The notes: generated by a model from the letters alone, not told the origin. Positions 1-12,548 are shown, counted from the first letter of the stretch. The stretch: 64,000 nt of DNA from Calliopsis andreniformis (GCF_051401765.1 NW_027480571.1:1-64000); one strand, 5' to 3'. Numbers and translations: made by a program.

Positions 1-1415
1 GATTCAATACTCAAACCTCAGTCCTCAACCCTCAGCCCTCATCCTCCATCCTCAATCCTCAATCCTCAATCCTGAATCCTCAATCGTCAATCCTCAATAC
101 TCAATCTTCAATCCTCAATCCTCAATCCTCAATACTCAATCCTCAATCCTCAATCCTCTATCCTCAATCCTCAACCTTCAATCCTCAATACTCAATCTTC
201 AATCCTCAATCCTCAATCCTCAATCCTCAATCCTCATTCTTCAATCCTCATTCTTCAATCCTCAATACCCAGTCCTCAATCTTCAATCCTCAATCCTCAA
301 TCCTCAATCCTCAATTCTCAATCCTCAATCCTCAATCCTCAATCCTCAATCCTCAATCAGCAGTATTCAGTCTTCAGTCCTCAATCCTCAATCCTCAGTC
401 CTCAATCCTCAATCGTCAATGTTCAATCCGCAATACCCAATCCTCAATCTTCAATACCCAGTCCTCAATCTTCAATCCTCAATCCTCAATCCTCAATTCT
501 CAACCCTCAATCCTCAATTCTCAGACCTCAGACATCAATACTCAGCCCTCAGTCCTCGTCCTCTATCCTCAACCCTCAATGCTCAATCCTCAATCTTCAA
601 TCATCTATACTCAATCTTCAATCCTCTATCCTCAATCCTCAATCCTCAATCCTCAATCATCAGTATTCAGACTTCAGTCCTCAATCCTCAATCCTCAATC
701 CTCAATCTTCAATCCTCAATACTCAATCTTCAATCATCAATCCTCAATCCTCAATCCTCAATCCTCAATTCTCAATCCTCAATCCTCAATCCTCGGACCA
801 CAAACATCAATACTCAATCCTCAGTCCTCGTCCTCAATCCACAACCCTCAATCCTCAATCCTCAATCTTCAATCATCAATATTCAATCTTCAGTCCTCAA
901 TCCTCAATCCTCTATCCTCAATCCTCAGTCCTCAATGTTCAATCCGCAATACCCAATCCTCAATCTTCAATACTCAATCCTCAATCCTCAATCCTCAATC
1001 CTCAATCCTCAATCCTCAATACTCAATCCTCAATCCTCAATTCTCAATCCTCAATCCTCAATCCTCAGACCTCAAACATCAATACTCAACCCTCAGTCCT
1101 CGTCCTCAACCCACAACCATCAATCCTCAATCCTCAATCTTCAATCATCAATCCTCAATACTCAATCCTCAATCTTCAATCCACAATCCTCAATCCTCAA
1201 TCCTCAATCCTCATTCTTCAATCCTCAGAACCCAATCCTCAATCTTCAATCCTCAATCCTCAATCCTCAATTCTCAATCCTCAATCATCAATCCTCAATC
1301 CTCAATCCTCAATCTTCACTCCTCAATCCTCAATACTCAATCCTCGATCTTCAATCCTCAATCCTCAATCCTCAATCCTCAATCCTCATTCTTCAATCCT
1401 CAGTACCCAATCCTC
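1..1415. repeat. Truncated higher-order copy of 6.55-8.43 kb
   Basis: Position 1 corresponds to about 6554 (offset 6,553): the same order of variant units runs from the GATTCAATACTC start through the CCTCTATCC at 155. From about 355, at the CAGCAGTATTCAG module, the offset becomes 7,013, so about 460 bp present in the later copy is missing here near 300-355. The match continues through modules at 532, 804 and 1076 to about 1,415. There it switches to the order found at 29,695. A small local duplication of the ATTCTTC unit lies at 236-262. Confidence 0.8.
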
Positions 1416-4130
1416 AATCCTCAACCCTCAACCCTCAATCGTCAATCTCCAATCCTGAATACTCAATCTTCAATCCTCAACCCTCAATCCTCAATCCTCA
1501 ATCCTCAATCCTCATTCTTCAATCCTCAATACCCAATCCTCAATCTTCAATCCTCAATCCTCAATCCTCAATTCTCAATCCTCAATCCTCAGTCCTCAGT
1601 CCTCAAACCTCAATCCTCAACACTCAGGCCTCATCCTCAATCCTCAATCCTCAAAGCTCAATCTTCAATCCTCTGTCCCAGATCCTCAATCTTCAATTCT
1701 CAATCCTCAATCCTCAATCCTCAATCTTCAATCCTCAACCCTCAATCCTCAATCCTCAATCCTCGTTCTTCAATCCACAATACCCAATCTTCAATCTTCA
1801 ATCCTCAATCCTCAATCCTCAATTCTCAATCCTTAATCCTCAATCCTCAGACCTCAAACATCAATACTCAACCCTCAGTCCTCGTCCTCAAACCACAACA
1901 CTCAATCCTAGATCCTCAATCTTCAATCCTCAATACTCAATCTTCAATCCTCTATCCTCAATCCTCAATCCTCAATACTCAATCCTCAATCCTCAATCGT
2001 CAATCCTCTATACTCAATCCTCAATCCTCAATCCTCAATCATCAATATTCAACACTCAACCCTCAACCATCAATACTCAATTCTCAATACTCAATAGAAT
2101 ATCCTGAATTCTCATGGTTCAATACTCAATCCATAATATTCTATAATCAAATCTCAATCCTCAAACATCAATTCTCAACACTCAATCCCCAACACTCAGT
2201 CCTCTCTCTTCAATCCTCCGTCCTCAACTCTCAATCCTCAAGCGTCAATATTCAATCGTCAATCCTCAGCCCTCTATCCTCAGCCCTCAAACCTCAATCC
2301 CGAATCCTCAATCCTAAATCCTCAATCTTCAGCCCTCAGTCCTCAAAAATCAACTATCAATCCTCTATCCTGAATAGAATATCCTCAATTTACAGTTTTC
2401 CATACTCAATCCCCATTCTTCAATCTTCAAATCTGAATCCACAAACATCAATACTAATCACTCAAGCATCAACACTCAGTCCTCAATCTTCAATCCTCAA
2501 TCCTCAATCCTCAACCTTCAATACTCAATACTCAATCTTCAATCATCAATCCTCAATCCTCAATCCTCAATCTTCAATCCTCAATCCTCAATCCTCATTC
2601 TTCAATCCTCAACACCCAATACTCAATCTTCAATCCACAATCCTCAATCCTCAATTCTCAATCCTCAATCCTCAATCCTCAGGCCTCAGCCCTCATCCTC
2701 CATCCTCAATCCTCAACCCTCAATCCTCAATCCTCAATCTTCAACCCTCAATTCTGAATCTTTAATCCTCAATTATCAATCCTCCATCCTTAATCCTGAA
2801 TCCTCAATCCTCAATCCTCAATCCTCATTCTTCAATCCTCAATACCCAATCCTCAATCATCAATCCTCAATCCTCAATCCTCAATCCTCAATCCTCAATT
2901 GTCAATCCTCTATCCTCAGTCCTCAGTCCTCAAACCACAATCCTCAACCCTCAGCCCTCATCCTGAATCCTCAATCCTCAATCCTCTGTCCTCCGTCCTC
3001 AAACCTCAATCCTCAGCCGTCAGACCTCATCCTCAATCCTCAATCCTCAATCCTCAATCCTCAACCTTCAATCCTCAATACTCAATCTTCAATCCTCAAT
3101 CCTCAGTCCTCAAACCTCAATTCTGAATCCTGAATACTCAATCTTCAATCCTCAATCCTCAGCCCTCAATACTCTAGCATCAATCTTCAATCCTCAATCC
3201 TCAATACTCAATCCTCAGTCCTCGTCCTCAATCCACAACCATCAATCCTCAATCCTCAATCTTCAATCATCAATATTCAATCTTCAGTCCTCAATCCTCA
3301 ATCCTCTATCCTCAATCCTCAATCCTCAATGTTCAATCCGCAATACCCAATCCTCAATCTTCAATACTCAATCCTCAATCCTCAATCCTCAATCCTCAAT
3401 ACTCAATCCTCAATCCTCAATCCTCAGCCCTCAATACTCTAGCATCAATCTTCAATCCTCAATCCTCAATCCTCAATCTTCAATACCCAATCCTCAATCT
3501 TCAATCCTCAATCCTCAATGCTCAATTCTCAATCCTCAATCCTCAAACCTCAACCTTCAATCCTCAGTCCTCAATCTTCAATCCTCAATACTCAATTTTC
3601 AATCCTCAATCCTCAGTCCTCAAACCTCAATTCTGAATCCTGAATACTCAATCTTCAATCCTCAATCCTCAATCCTCAATTCTCAATCCTCAATCCTCAA
3701 TCCTCAGTCCTCAGTCCTCAATCCTCATTCTTCAATCCTCAATACCCAATCCTCAATCTGCAATCCACAATCCTCAATCCTCAATCCTCAATCCTCAATC
3801 CTCAACCGTCAGTCCCCGTCCTCAACCTTCAACCCTCAATCCTCAATGCTCAATCTTCAATCATCAATACTCAATCTTCAATCCTCAATCCTCAATCCTC
3901 AATCCTTAATCCTCAATCCTCAAACTTCATTCCTCAATACTCAATACTCAATCCTCAATCCTCAATCTTCAACCCTCAATACTCAATCTCCAATCCTCAA
4001 TCCTCATTCTTCAATCCTCAGTACCCAATCCTCAATCTTCAATCCTCAATACTCAATATTCAGTCCTCAATCCTCAATCCTCGACCCTCAATCCTCAATC
4101 GTCAATCTCCAATCCTGAATACTCAATCTT
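1415..4130. repeat. Partial copy of the large segment (29.7-33.25 kb)
   Basis: From about 1,415 the order of units follows 29,69x onward at offset 28,273, including the SW-FP landmark at 2,092-2,479. Near 2,680 the offset changes to 29,117, so about 844 bp present at 30.9-31.8 kb is absent here, including a second FP block. The match then runs through 2,899 (32,016 in the other copy) and 3,846 (32,963) to about 4,118. Together with 51.8-60.8 kb this makes three copies of this part of the array. Confidence 0.8.
2092..2479. repeat. SW-FP landmark block 1
   Basis: This is a diverged part of the array. An AATAGAATATCCTGAATTC core followed by ATGGTTC and an AATATTCTATAATC stretch (SW) is followed exactly 285 bp later by an AATTTACAGTTTTCC core (FP). 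Between them lie CTCTCTTC, AAGCGTC, CCCGAATCC and TCAAAAATCAACTATC variants found only in this block family. The block is the best by-eye anchor for aligning copies. Confidence 0.85.
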
Positions 4131-4216
4131 CAATCCTCAACCCTCAATCCACAATCCTCAATCCTCAATCCTCAATACTCAACCATCAATCCTCAATACC
4201 CAATACTCAATAGATT

Positions 4217-4234
4217 ATCCTGAATTCTCAGGAT
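4217..4234. repeat. GF near-palindrome (EcoRI core)
   Basis: ATCCTGAATTCTCAGGAT has 7-base arms (ATCCTGA and TCAGGAT are exact reverse complements) around ATTC, and contains GAATTC. The left flank is AATAGATT. In a strand otherwise almost free of G, this inverted repeat is exceptional. Confidence 0.85.
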
Positions 4235-4340
4235 TCAATACTCAAACCTCAATCCTCAACCCTCAGCCCTCATCCTCCATCCTCAATCCTCAATCCTCAA
4301 CCCTCAATCCTCAATCTTCAATCCTCAATACTCAATCTTC

Positions 4341-4453
4341 AATCCTCAATCCTCAATCCTCAATCCTCAATCCTCAATCCTCAATCCTCAATCCTCAATC
4401 CTCAATCCTCAATCCTCAATCCTCAATCCTCAATCCTCAATCCTCAATCCTCA
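4341..4453. repeat. Longest noticed pure AATCCTC run
   Basis: About 16 consecutive canonical units occur here without a substitution, between an AATCTTC unit on the left and an AATCTTC-TATCCTC pair on the right. Most other canonical runs are about 3-8 units, with another long one of about 11 units near 49,974-50,051. Such a run is what recent slippage or local expansion would leave. Confidence 0.8.
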
Positions 4454-5559
4454 ATCTTCTATCCTCAATACTCAATCTTCAATCCTCAATCCTCAATCCT
4501 CAATCCTCAATCCTCATTCTTCAATCCTCAATACCCAGTCCTCAATCTTCAATCCTCAATCCTCAATCCTCAATCCTCAATTCTCAATCCTCAATCCACA
4601 ATCCTCCGTCCTCGTCCTCAATCCACAACACTCAATCCTCAATCCTCAATCTTCAATCATCAATATTCAATCTTCAGTCCTCAATCCTCAATCCTCAATC
4701 CTCAATCTTCAATCCTCAATACTCAATCTTCAATCCTCAGTCCTCAGTCCTCATACCTCAATTCTGAATCCTGAATACTCAATCTTGAATCCTCAATCCT
4801 CAGTCCTCAATACTCTACCATCAATGTTCAATCCTCAATCCTCAATCCTCATTCTTCAATCCTCAATACCCAGTCCTCAATCTTCAATCCTCAATCCTCA
4901 ATCCTCGTCCTCAATCCACAACCCTCGATCCTCGATCCTCAACCTTCAATCCTCAATACTCAATCTTCAATCCTCACTCCTCAACACTCAATAGTCAATC
5001 GTCAATCTTATATCCTCGATACTCAATCTTCAATACTCAATCCTCAATCCTCAATCCTCAATCCCCATTCTTCAATCCTCAATACCTAATCCTCAATCTT
5101 CAATCCTCAATCCTCAATCCTCAATTCTCAATCCTCAATCCTCAGTCCTCAGTTCTCAAACCTCAATCCTCAACCCTCAGACCGCATCCTCAATCCTCAA
5201 TCCTCAATCCTCAATCTTCAATCCCCAATACTCAATCATCAATCCTCTATCCTCAATCCTCAACCCTCGATCCTCAATCCTCAATCCTCAATCCTCAGTC
5301 ATCAGTACTCAATCTTCAATACTCAAACCTCAATCCTCAATCCTCAATCCTCAATCCTCGATCCTCAATCCTCATTCCTCAAACCTCAATCGTCAAACCT
5401 CAGTCCTCATCTTCAATTCTCAATCTCAATCCTCAATCCTCAATCCTCAATCTTCAATCATCAATACTCAATCTTCAATCATCAATCCTCAACCCTCAAT
5501 CCTCAATCTTCAATCCTCAATCCTCAATCCTCATACTTCAATCCTCAACACCCAATCCT

Positions 5560-6553
5560 CAATCTTCAATCCTCAATCCTCAATCCTCAATCCTCAATCC
5601 TCAATCCTCAATCTTCAGACATCAAACATCAATACTCAACCCTCAGTCCTCGTCCTCAATCCACAACCCTCAATACTCGATCCTCAATCTTCAATAATCA
5701 ATATTCAATTTTCAATTCTCAACCCTCAACCCTCAATACTCAATCCTCAATCCTGAATGTACGAACCTCAATACCCAATCCTCAATCTTCAATACTCAAT
5801 CATCAATCCTCAATATTCAATACTCAATCCTCAATCCTCAATCCTCAATCCCCAATACTCAACCATCAATCCTCAATTCCCAATACCCAATAGAGTATCC
5901 TGAATTCTCAGGATTCAATACTCAAACCTCAGTCCTCAACCCTCAGCCCTCATCCTGCATCCTCAATCCTCAATCCTCAATCCTCAATCCTCAATCCTCA
6001 ATCGTCAATCCTCAATACTCAATCTTCAATCCTCAATCCTCAATCCTCAATCCTCAATCCTCAATCCTCAATCCTCAATCCTCTATCCTCAATCCTCAAC
6101 CTTCAATCCTCAATACTCAATCTTCAATCCTCAATCCTCAATTCTCAATCCTCAATCCTCATTCTTCAATCCTCAATACCCAGTCCTCAATCTTCAATCC
6201 TCAATCCTCAATCCTCAATCCTCAATCCTCAATTCTCAATCCTCAATCCTCAATCTTCAGACCTCAAACATCAATACTCAACCCTCAGTCCTCGTCCTCA
6301 ATCCACAACCCTCAATCCTCGATCCTCAATCTTCAATAATCAATATTCAATTTTCAATTCTCAACCCTCAACCCTCAATACTCAATCCTCAATCCTCAAT
6401 GTACGAACCTCAATACCCAATCCTCAATCTTCAATACTCAATCATGAATCCTCAATATTCAATACTCAATCCTCAATCCTCAATCCTCAATCCTCAATAC
6501 TCAACCATCAATCCTCAATTCCCAATACTCAATAGAGTATCCTGAATTCTCAG
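5560..6553. repeat. 642-bp tandem pair
   Basis: The order of variant units around 5,614-5,914 recurs at about 6,256-6,556, including the TGTACGAACC landmark (5,758 and 6,400) and the GF near-palindrome (5,897 and 6,539), both 642 bp apart. A related copy lies at 9.28-9.91 kb, offset 3,755. A 642-bp step is 92 heptamers minus two bases, which fits two conserved 6-base units per step. Confidence 0.75.
5897..5914. repeat. GF near-palindrome
   Basis: Same 18-base inverted repeat, with left flank AATAGAGT. It is the first member of the 642-bp pair. Confidence 0.83.
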
Positions 6554-6556
6554 GAT
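6539..6556. repeat. GF near-palindrome
   Basis: Same inverted repeat, second member of the 642-bp pair. The first bases of the window (1-12) match the right arm and flank of this element. Confidence 0.83.
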
Positions 6557-8706
6557 TCAATACTCAAACCTCAGTCCTCAACCCTCAGCCCTCATCCTCC
6601 ATCCTCAATCCTCAATCCTCAATCCTGAATCCTCAATCGTCAATCCTCAATACTCAATCTTCAATCCTCAATCCTCAATCCTCAATACTCAATCCTCAAT
6701 CCTCAATCCTCTATCCTCAATCCTCAACCTTCAATCCTCAATACTCAATCTTCAATCCTCAATCCTCAATCCTCAATCCTCAATCCTCATTCTTCAATAC
6801 TCAATACCCAGTCCTCAATCTTCAATCCTCAATCCTCAATCCTCAATCCTCAATTCTCAATCCTCAATCCTCAATCCTCAGACCTCAAACATTAATACTC
6901 AACCCTCTGTCCTCGTCCTCAATCCACAACACTCAATCCTCAATCTCAATCTTCAATCATCAATATTCAAGTCTTCAGTCCTCAATCCTCAATCCTCAAT
7001 CCTCAATCTTCAATGCTCAATACTCAATCTTCAATCCTCAATCCTCAGTCCTCAAACCTCAATTCTGAATCCTGAATATTCAATCTTCAATCCTCAATCC
7101 TCAGTCCTCAATACTCTACCATCAATGTTCAATCCTCAATCCTTAATCCTCATTCTTCAATCCTCAATACCCAGTCCTCAATCTTCAATCCTCAATCCTC
7201 AATCCTCAATGCTCAATCCTCAATCCTCAATTCTCAGACATCAGACATCAATACTCAGCCCTCAGTCCTCGTCCTCTATCCTCAACCCTCAATGCTCAAT
7301 CCTCAATCTTCAATCATCTATACTCAATCTTCAATCCTCTATCCTCAATCCTCAATCCTCAATCCTCAATCAGCAGTATTCAGTCTTCAGTCCTCAATCC
7401 TCAATCCTCAGTCCTCAATCCTCAATCGTCAATGTTCAATCCGCAATACCCAATCCTCAATCTTCAATACCCAGTCCTCAATCTTCAATCCTCAATCCTC
7501 AATCCTCAATTCTCAACCCTCAATCCTCAATTCTCAGACCTCAGACATCAATACTCAGCCCTCAGTCCTCGTCCTCTATCCTCAACCCTCAATGCTCAAT
7601 CCTCAATCTTCAATCATCTATACTCAATCTTCAATCCTCTATCCTCAATCCTCAATCCTCAATCCTCAATCATCAGTATTCAGACTTGAGTCCTCAATCC
7701 TCAATCCTCAATCCTCAATCTTCAATCCTCAATACTCAATCTTCAATCATCAATCCTCAATCCTCAATCCTCAATCCTCAATTCTCAATCCTCAATCCTC
7801 AATCCTCGGACCACAAACATCAATACTCAATCCTCAGTCCTCGTCCTCAATCCACAACCCTCAATCCTCAATCCTCAATCTTCAATCATCAATATTCAAT
7901 CTTCAGTCCTCAATCCTCAATCCTCTATCCTCAATCCTCAGTCCTCAATGTTCAATCCGCAATACCCAATCCTCAATCTTCAATACTCAATCCTCAATCC
8001 TCAATCCTCAATCCTCAATCCTCAATCCTCAATACTCAATCCTCAATCCTCAATTCTCAATCCTCAATCCTCAATCCTCAGACCTCAAACATCAATACTC
8101 AACCCTCAGTCCTCGTCCTCAACCCACAACCATCAATCCTCAATCCTCAATCTTCAATCATCAATCCTCAATACTCAATCCTCAATCTTCAATCCACAAT
8201 CCTCAATCCTCAATCCTCAATCCTCATTCTTCAATCCTCAGAACCCAATCCTCAATCTTCAATCCTCAATCCTCAATCCTCAATTCTCAATCCTCAATCA
8301 TCAATCCTCAATCCTCAATCCTCAATCTTCACTCCTCAATCCTCAATACTCAATCCTCGATCTTCAATCCTCAATCCTCAATCCTCAATCCTCAATCCTC
8401 ATTCTTCAATCCTCAGTACCCAATCCTCAATCTTCAATCCTCAATTCTCAATCCTCAATTCTCAATCCTCAATCCTCAGTCCTCAGTCCTCAAACCTCAA
8501 TCCCCATTCTTCAATCCTCTATACCCAATCCTCAATCTTCAATCCTCAATCCTCAATTCTCAATTCTCAATCCTCAATCCTCAATCCTCAGACCTCAAAC
8601 ATCAATACTCAACCCTCAGTCCTCGTCCTCAATCCACAAACCCCAATCCTCAATCCTCAATCTTCAATCCTCAACCCTCAACCGTCAATACTCAAATCTC
8701 AATACT

Positions 8707-9094
8707 CAATAGAATATCCTGAATTCTCATGGTTCAATACTCAATCCACAATATTCTATAATCAAATCTCAATCCTCAAACTACAATTCTCAACACTCAA
8801 TCCTCAACACTCAGTCCTCTCTCTTCAATCCTCCATCCTCAATTCTCAATCCTCAAGCGTCAATACTCAATCCACAATCCTCAACGCTCAATCCTCAGCC
8901 CTCAAACCTCAATCCCGAATCCTCAACCCTAAATCCTCAATCTCCAGCCCTCAGTCCTCAAAAACCAACTATCAATCCTCTATCCTGAATAGAATATCCT
9001 CAATTAACAGTTTTCCATACTCAATCCCCATTCTTCAATCTTCAAATCTGATTCCACAAACATCAATACTAATCACTCAAGCATCAACACTCAG
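8707..9094. repeat. SW-FP landmark block 2
   Basis: SW core at 8,716 and FP core at 9,001 (AATTAACAG form), 285 bp apart. It lies in unit H copy 1 and has the ACTACAATTC and AACGCTC variants that mark H-type blocks. Confidence 0.85.
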
Positions 9095-9651
9095 ACCTCA
9101 ATCTTCAATCCTCAATCATCAATCCTCAATCTTCAATCCTCAATACTCAATCTTCAATCATCAATCCTCAATCCTCAATCCTCAATCTTCAATCCGCAAT
9201 CCTCAATCTTCAATCATCAATACTCAATCTTCAATCATCAATCCTCAATCCTCAATCCTCATCTTCAATCCTCAATCCTCAATCCTCATACTTCAATCCT
9301 CAACACCCAATCCTCAATCTTCGATCCTCAATCCTCAATCCTCAATCCTCAATCCTCAATCCTCAATCTTCAGACCTCAAACATCAATACTCAACCCTCA
9401 GTCCTCGTCCTCAATCCACAACCCTCAATACTCGATCCTCAATCTTCAATAATCAATATTCAATTTTCAATTCTCAACCCTCAACCCTCAATACTCAATC
9501 CTCAATCCTGAATGTACGAACCTCAATACCCAATCCTCAATCTTCAATACTCAATCATCAATCCTCAATATTCAATACTCAATCCTCAATCCTCAATCCT
9601 CAATCCCCAATACTCAACCATCAATCCTCAATTCCCAATACTCAATAGAGT

Positions 9652-9669
9652 ATCCTGAATTCTCAGGAT
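9652..9669. repeat. GF near-palindrome
   Basis: Same inverted repeat with left flank AATAGAGT, 3,755 bp after 5,897. Confidence 0.83.
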
Positions 9670-10098
9670 TCAATACTCAAACCTCAGTCCTCAACCCTCA
9701 GCCCTCATCCTGCATCCTCAATCCTCAATCCTCAATCCTCAATCCTCAATCCTCAATCGTCAATCCTCAATACTCAATCTTCAATCCTCAATCCTCAATC
9801 CTCAATCCTCAATCCTCAATCCTCAATCCTCAATCCTCTATCCTCAATCCTCAACCTTCAATCCTCAATACTCAATCTTCAATCCTCAATCCTCAATTCT
9901 CAATCATCAGTATTCAGCCTTCAGTCCTCAATCCTCAATCCTCAATCCTCAATCCTCAATCGTCAATGTTCAATCCGCAATACCCAATCCTCAATCTTCA
10001 ATACTCAATCATCAATCCTCAATCTTCAATACTCAATCCTCAATCCTCAATCCTCAATACTCAACCATCAATCCTCAATACCCAATACTCAATAGATT

Positions 10099-10116
10099 AT
10101 CCTGAATTCTCAGGAT
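10099..10116. repeat. GF near-palindrome
   Basis: Same inverted repeat with left flank AATAGATT, in unit H copy 2. Confidence 0.83.
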
Positions 10117-12160
10117 TCAATACTCAAACCTCAATCCTCAACCCTCAGCCTCATCCTCCATCCTCAATCCTCAATGCTCAACCTTCAATCCTCAATACTC
10201 AATCTTCAATCCTCAATCCTCAATCCTCAATCCTCAATCCTCATTCTTCAATCCTCAATACCCAGTCCTCAATCTTCAATCCTCAATCCTCAATCCTCAA
10301 TCCTCAATTCTCAATCCTCAATCCTCAATCCTCAGACCTCAAACATTAATACTCAACCCTCTGTCCTCGTCCTCAATCCACAACACTCAATCCTCAATCC
10401 TCAATCTTCAATCATCAATATTCAATCTTCAGTCCTCAATCCTCAATCCTCAATCCTCAATCTTCAATGCTCAATACTCAATCTTCAATCCTCAATCCTC
10501 AGTCCTCAAACCTCAATTCTGAATCCTGAATATTCAATCTTCAATCCTCAATCCTCAGTCCTCAATACTCTACCATCAATGTTCAATCCTCAATCCTTAA
10601 TCCTCATTCTTCAATCCTCAATACCCAGTCCTCAATCTTCAATCCTCAATCCTCAATCCTCAATGCTCAATCCTCAATCCTCAATTCTCAGACCTCAGAC
10701 ATCAATACTCAGCCCTCAGTCCTCGTCCTCTATCCTCAACCCTCAATGCTCAATCCTCAATCTTCAATCATCTATACTCAATCTTCAATCCTCTATCCTC
10801 AATCCTCAATCCTCAATCCTCAATCAGCAGTATTCAGTCTTCAGTCCTCAATCCTCAATCCTCAGTCCTCAATCCTCAATCGTCAATGTTCAATCCGCAA
10901 TACCCAATCCTCAATCTTCAATACCCAGTCCTCAATCTTCAATCCTCAATCCTCAATCCTCAATTCTCAACCCTCAATCCTCAATTCTCAGACCTCAGAC
11001 ATCAATACTCAGCCCTCAGTCCTCGTCCTCTATCCTCAACCCTCAATGCTCAATCCTCAATCTTCAATCATCTATACTCAATCTTCAATCCTCTATCCTC
11101 AATCCTCAATCCTCAATCCTCAATCATCAGTATTCAGACTTCAGTCCTCAATCCTCAATCCTCAATCCTCAATCTTCAATCCTCAATACTCAATCTTCAA
11201 TCATCAATCCTCAATCCTCAATCCTCAATCCTCAATTCTCAATCCTCAATCCTCAATCCTCGGACCACAAACATCAATACTCAATCCTCAGTCCTCGTCC
11301 TCAATCCACAACCCTCAATCCTCAATCCTCAATCTTCAATCATCAATATTCAATCTTCAGTCCTCAATCCTCAATCCTCTATCCTCAATCCTCAGTCCTC
11401 AATGTTCAATCCGCAATACCCGATCCTCAATCTTCAATACTCAATCCTCAATCCTCAATCCTCAATCCTCAATCCTCAATCCTCAATACTCAATCCTCAA
11501 TCCTCAATTCTCAATCCTCAATCCTCAATCCTCAGACCTCAAACATCAATACTCAACCCTCAGTCCTCGTCCTCAACCCACAACCATCAATCCTCAATCC
11601 TCAATCTTCAATCATCAATCCTCAATACTCAATCCTCAATCTTCAATCCACAATCCTCAATCCTCAATCCTCAATCCTCATTCTTCAATCCTCAGAACCC
11701 AATCCTCAATCTTCAATCCTCAATCCTCAATCCTCAATTCTCAATCCTCAATCATCAATCCTCAATCCTCAATCCTCAATCTTCACTCCTCAATCCTCAA
11801 TACTCAATCCTCGATCTTCAATCCTCAATCCTCAATCCTCAATCCTCAATCCTCATTCTTCAATCCTCAGTACCCAATCCTCAATCTTCAATCCTCAATT
11901 CTCAATCCTCAATTCTCAATCCTCAATCCTCAGTCCTCAGTCCTCAAACCTCAATCCCCATTCTTCAATCCTCTATACCCAATCCTCAATCTTCAATCCT
12001 CAATCCTCAATTCTCAATTCTCAATCCTCAATCCTCAATCCTCAGACCTCAAACATCAATACTCAACCCTCAGTCCTCGTCCTCAATCCACAAACCTCAA
12101 TCCTCAATCCTCAATCTTCAATCCTCAACCCTCAACCGTCAATACTCAAATCTCAATACT

Positions 12161-12548
12161 CAATAGAATATCCTGAATTCTCATGGTTCAATACTCAATC
12201 CACAATATTCTATAATCAAATCTCAATCCTCAAACTACAATTCTCAACACTCAATCCTCAACACTCAGTCCTCTCTCTTCAATCCTCCATCCTCAATTCT
12301 CAATCCTCAAGCGTCAATACTCAATCCACAATCCTCAACGCTCAATCCTCAGCCCTCAAACCTCAATCCCGAATCCTCAACCCTAAATCCTCAATCTCCA
12401 GCCCTCAGTCCTCAAAAACCAACTATCAATCCTCTATCCTGAATAGAATATCCTCAATTAACAGTTTTCCATACTCAATCCCCATTCTTCAATCTTCAAA
12501 TCTGATTCCACAAACATCAATACTAATCACTCAAGCATCAAGACTCAG
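12161..12548. repeat. SW-FP landmark block 3
   Basis: SW core at 12,170 and FP core at 12,455. It lies in unit H copy 2, with a private CAAGACTCAG change at the right end where the other H copies have CAACACTCAG. Confidence 0.85.

Larger units (their letters stand above)
4130..5560. repeat. Mosaic heptamer segment with long pure run
   Basis: This stretch joins pieces found elsewhere. A GF landmark lies at 4,217-4,234. A very homogeneous run fills 4,341-4,453. The part around 4,785-4,994 resembles 40,953-41,162, and the part at 5.2-5.5 kb resembles 44.2-44.6 kb. One unit near 5,425 has lost a base, giving a phase slip. Nothing other than heptamer satellite is visible. Confidence 0.65.
6725..9790. 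repeat. Higher-order unit H, copy 1
   Basis: Unit order from about 6,725 to 9,140 matches 10,179 onward at a constant offset of 3,454, with only scattered substitutions. This copy has a private one-base loss near 6,937 that is compensated by a one-base gain near 6,968. It contains the SW-FP block at 8,707-9,094 and ends in sequence shared with the tail of copy 3 (9.14-9.66 kb matching 15.4-15.9 kb). Confidence 0.85.

Noticed and set aside
419..2107. 562-codon + frame and the overlapping 579-2765 frame
   Set aside because: Both are satellite artefacts. They overlap in different frames with the same peptide repeat. Starts come from chance AATGTTC or AATGCTC units, and stops from landmark sequence such as AATAGAATATCCTGA.
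2092..2479. SW-FP block as a transposon or retroelement remnant
   Set aside because: Most of it still reads as 7-base units with substitutions. It has no terminal repeats, target-site duplication or recognisable coding, so divergence of old satellite is simpler.
3900..3915. TAATCC motifs (as in CCTTAATCC) as K50-homeodomain binding sites
   Set aside because: The motif arises from one substitution in the AATCCTC unit. Its scattered occurrence follows copy number of variant units, with no promoter or gene nearby.
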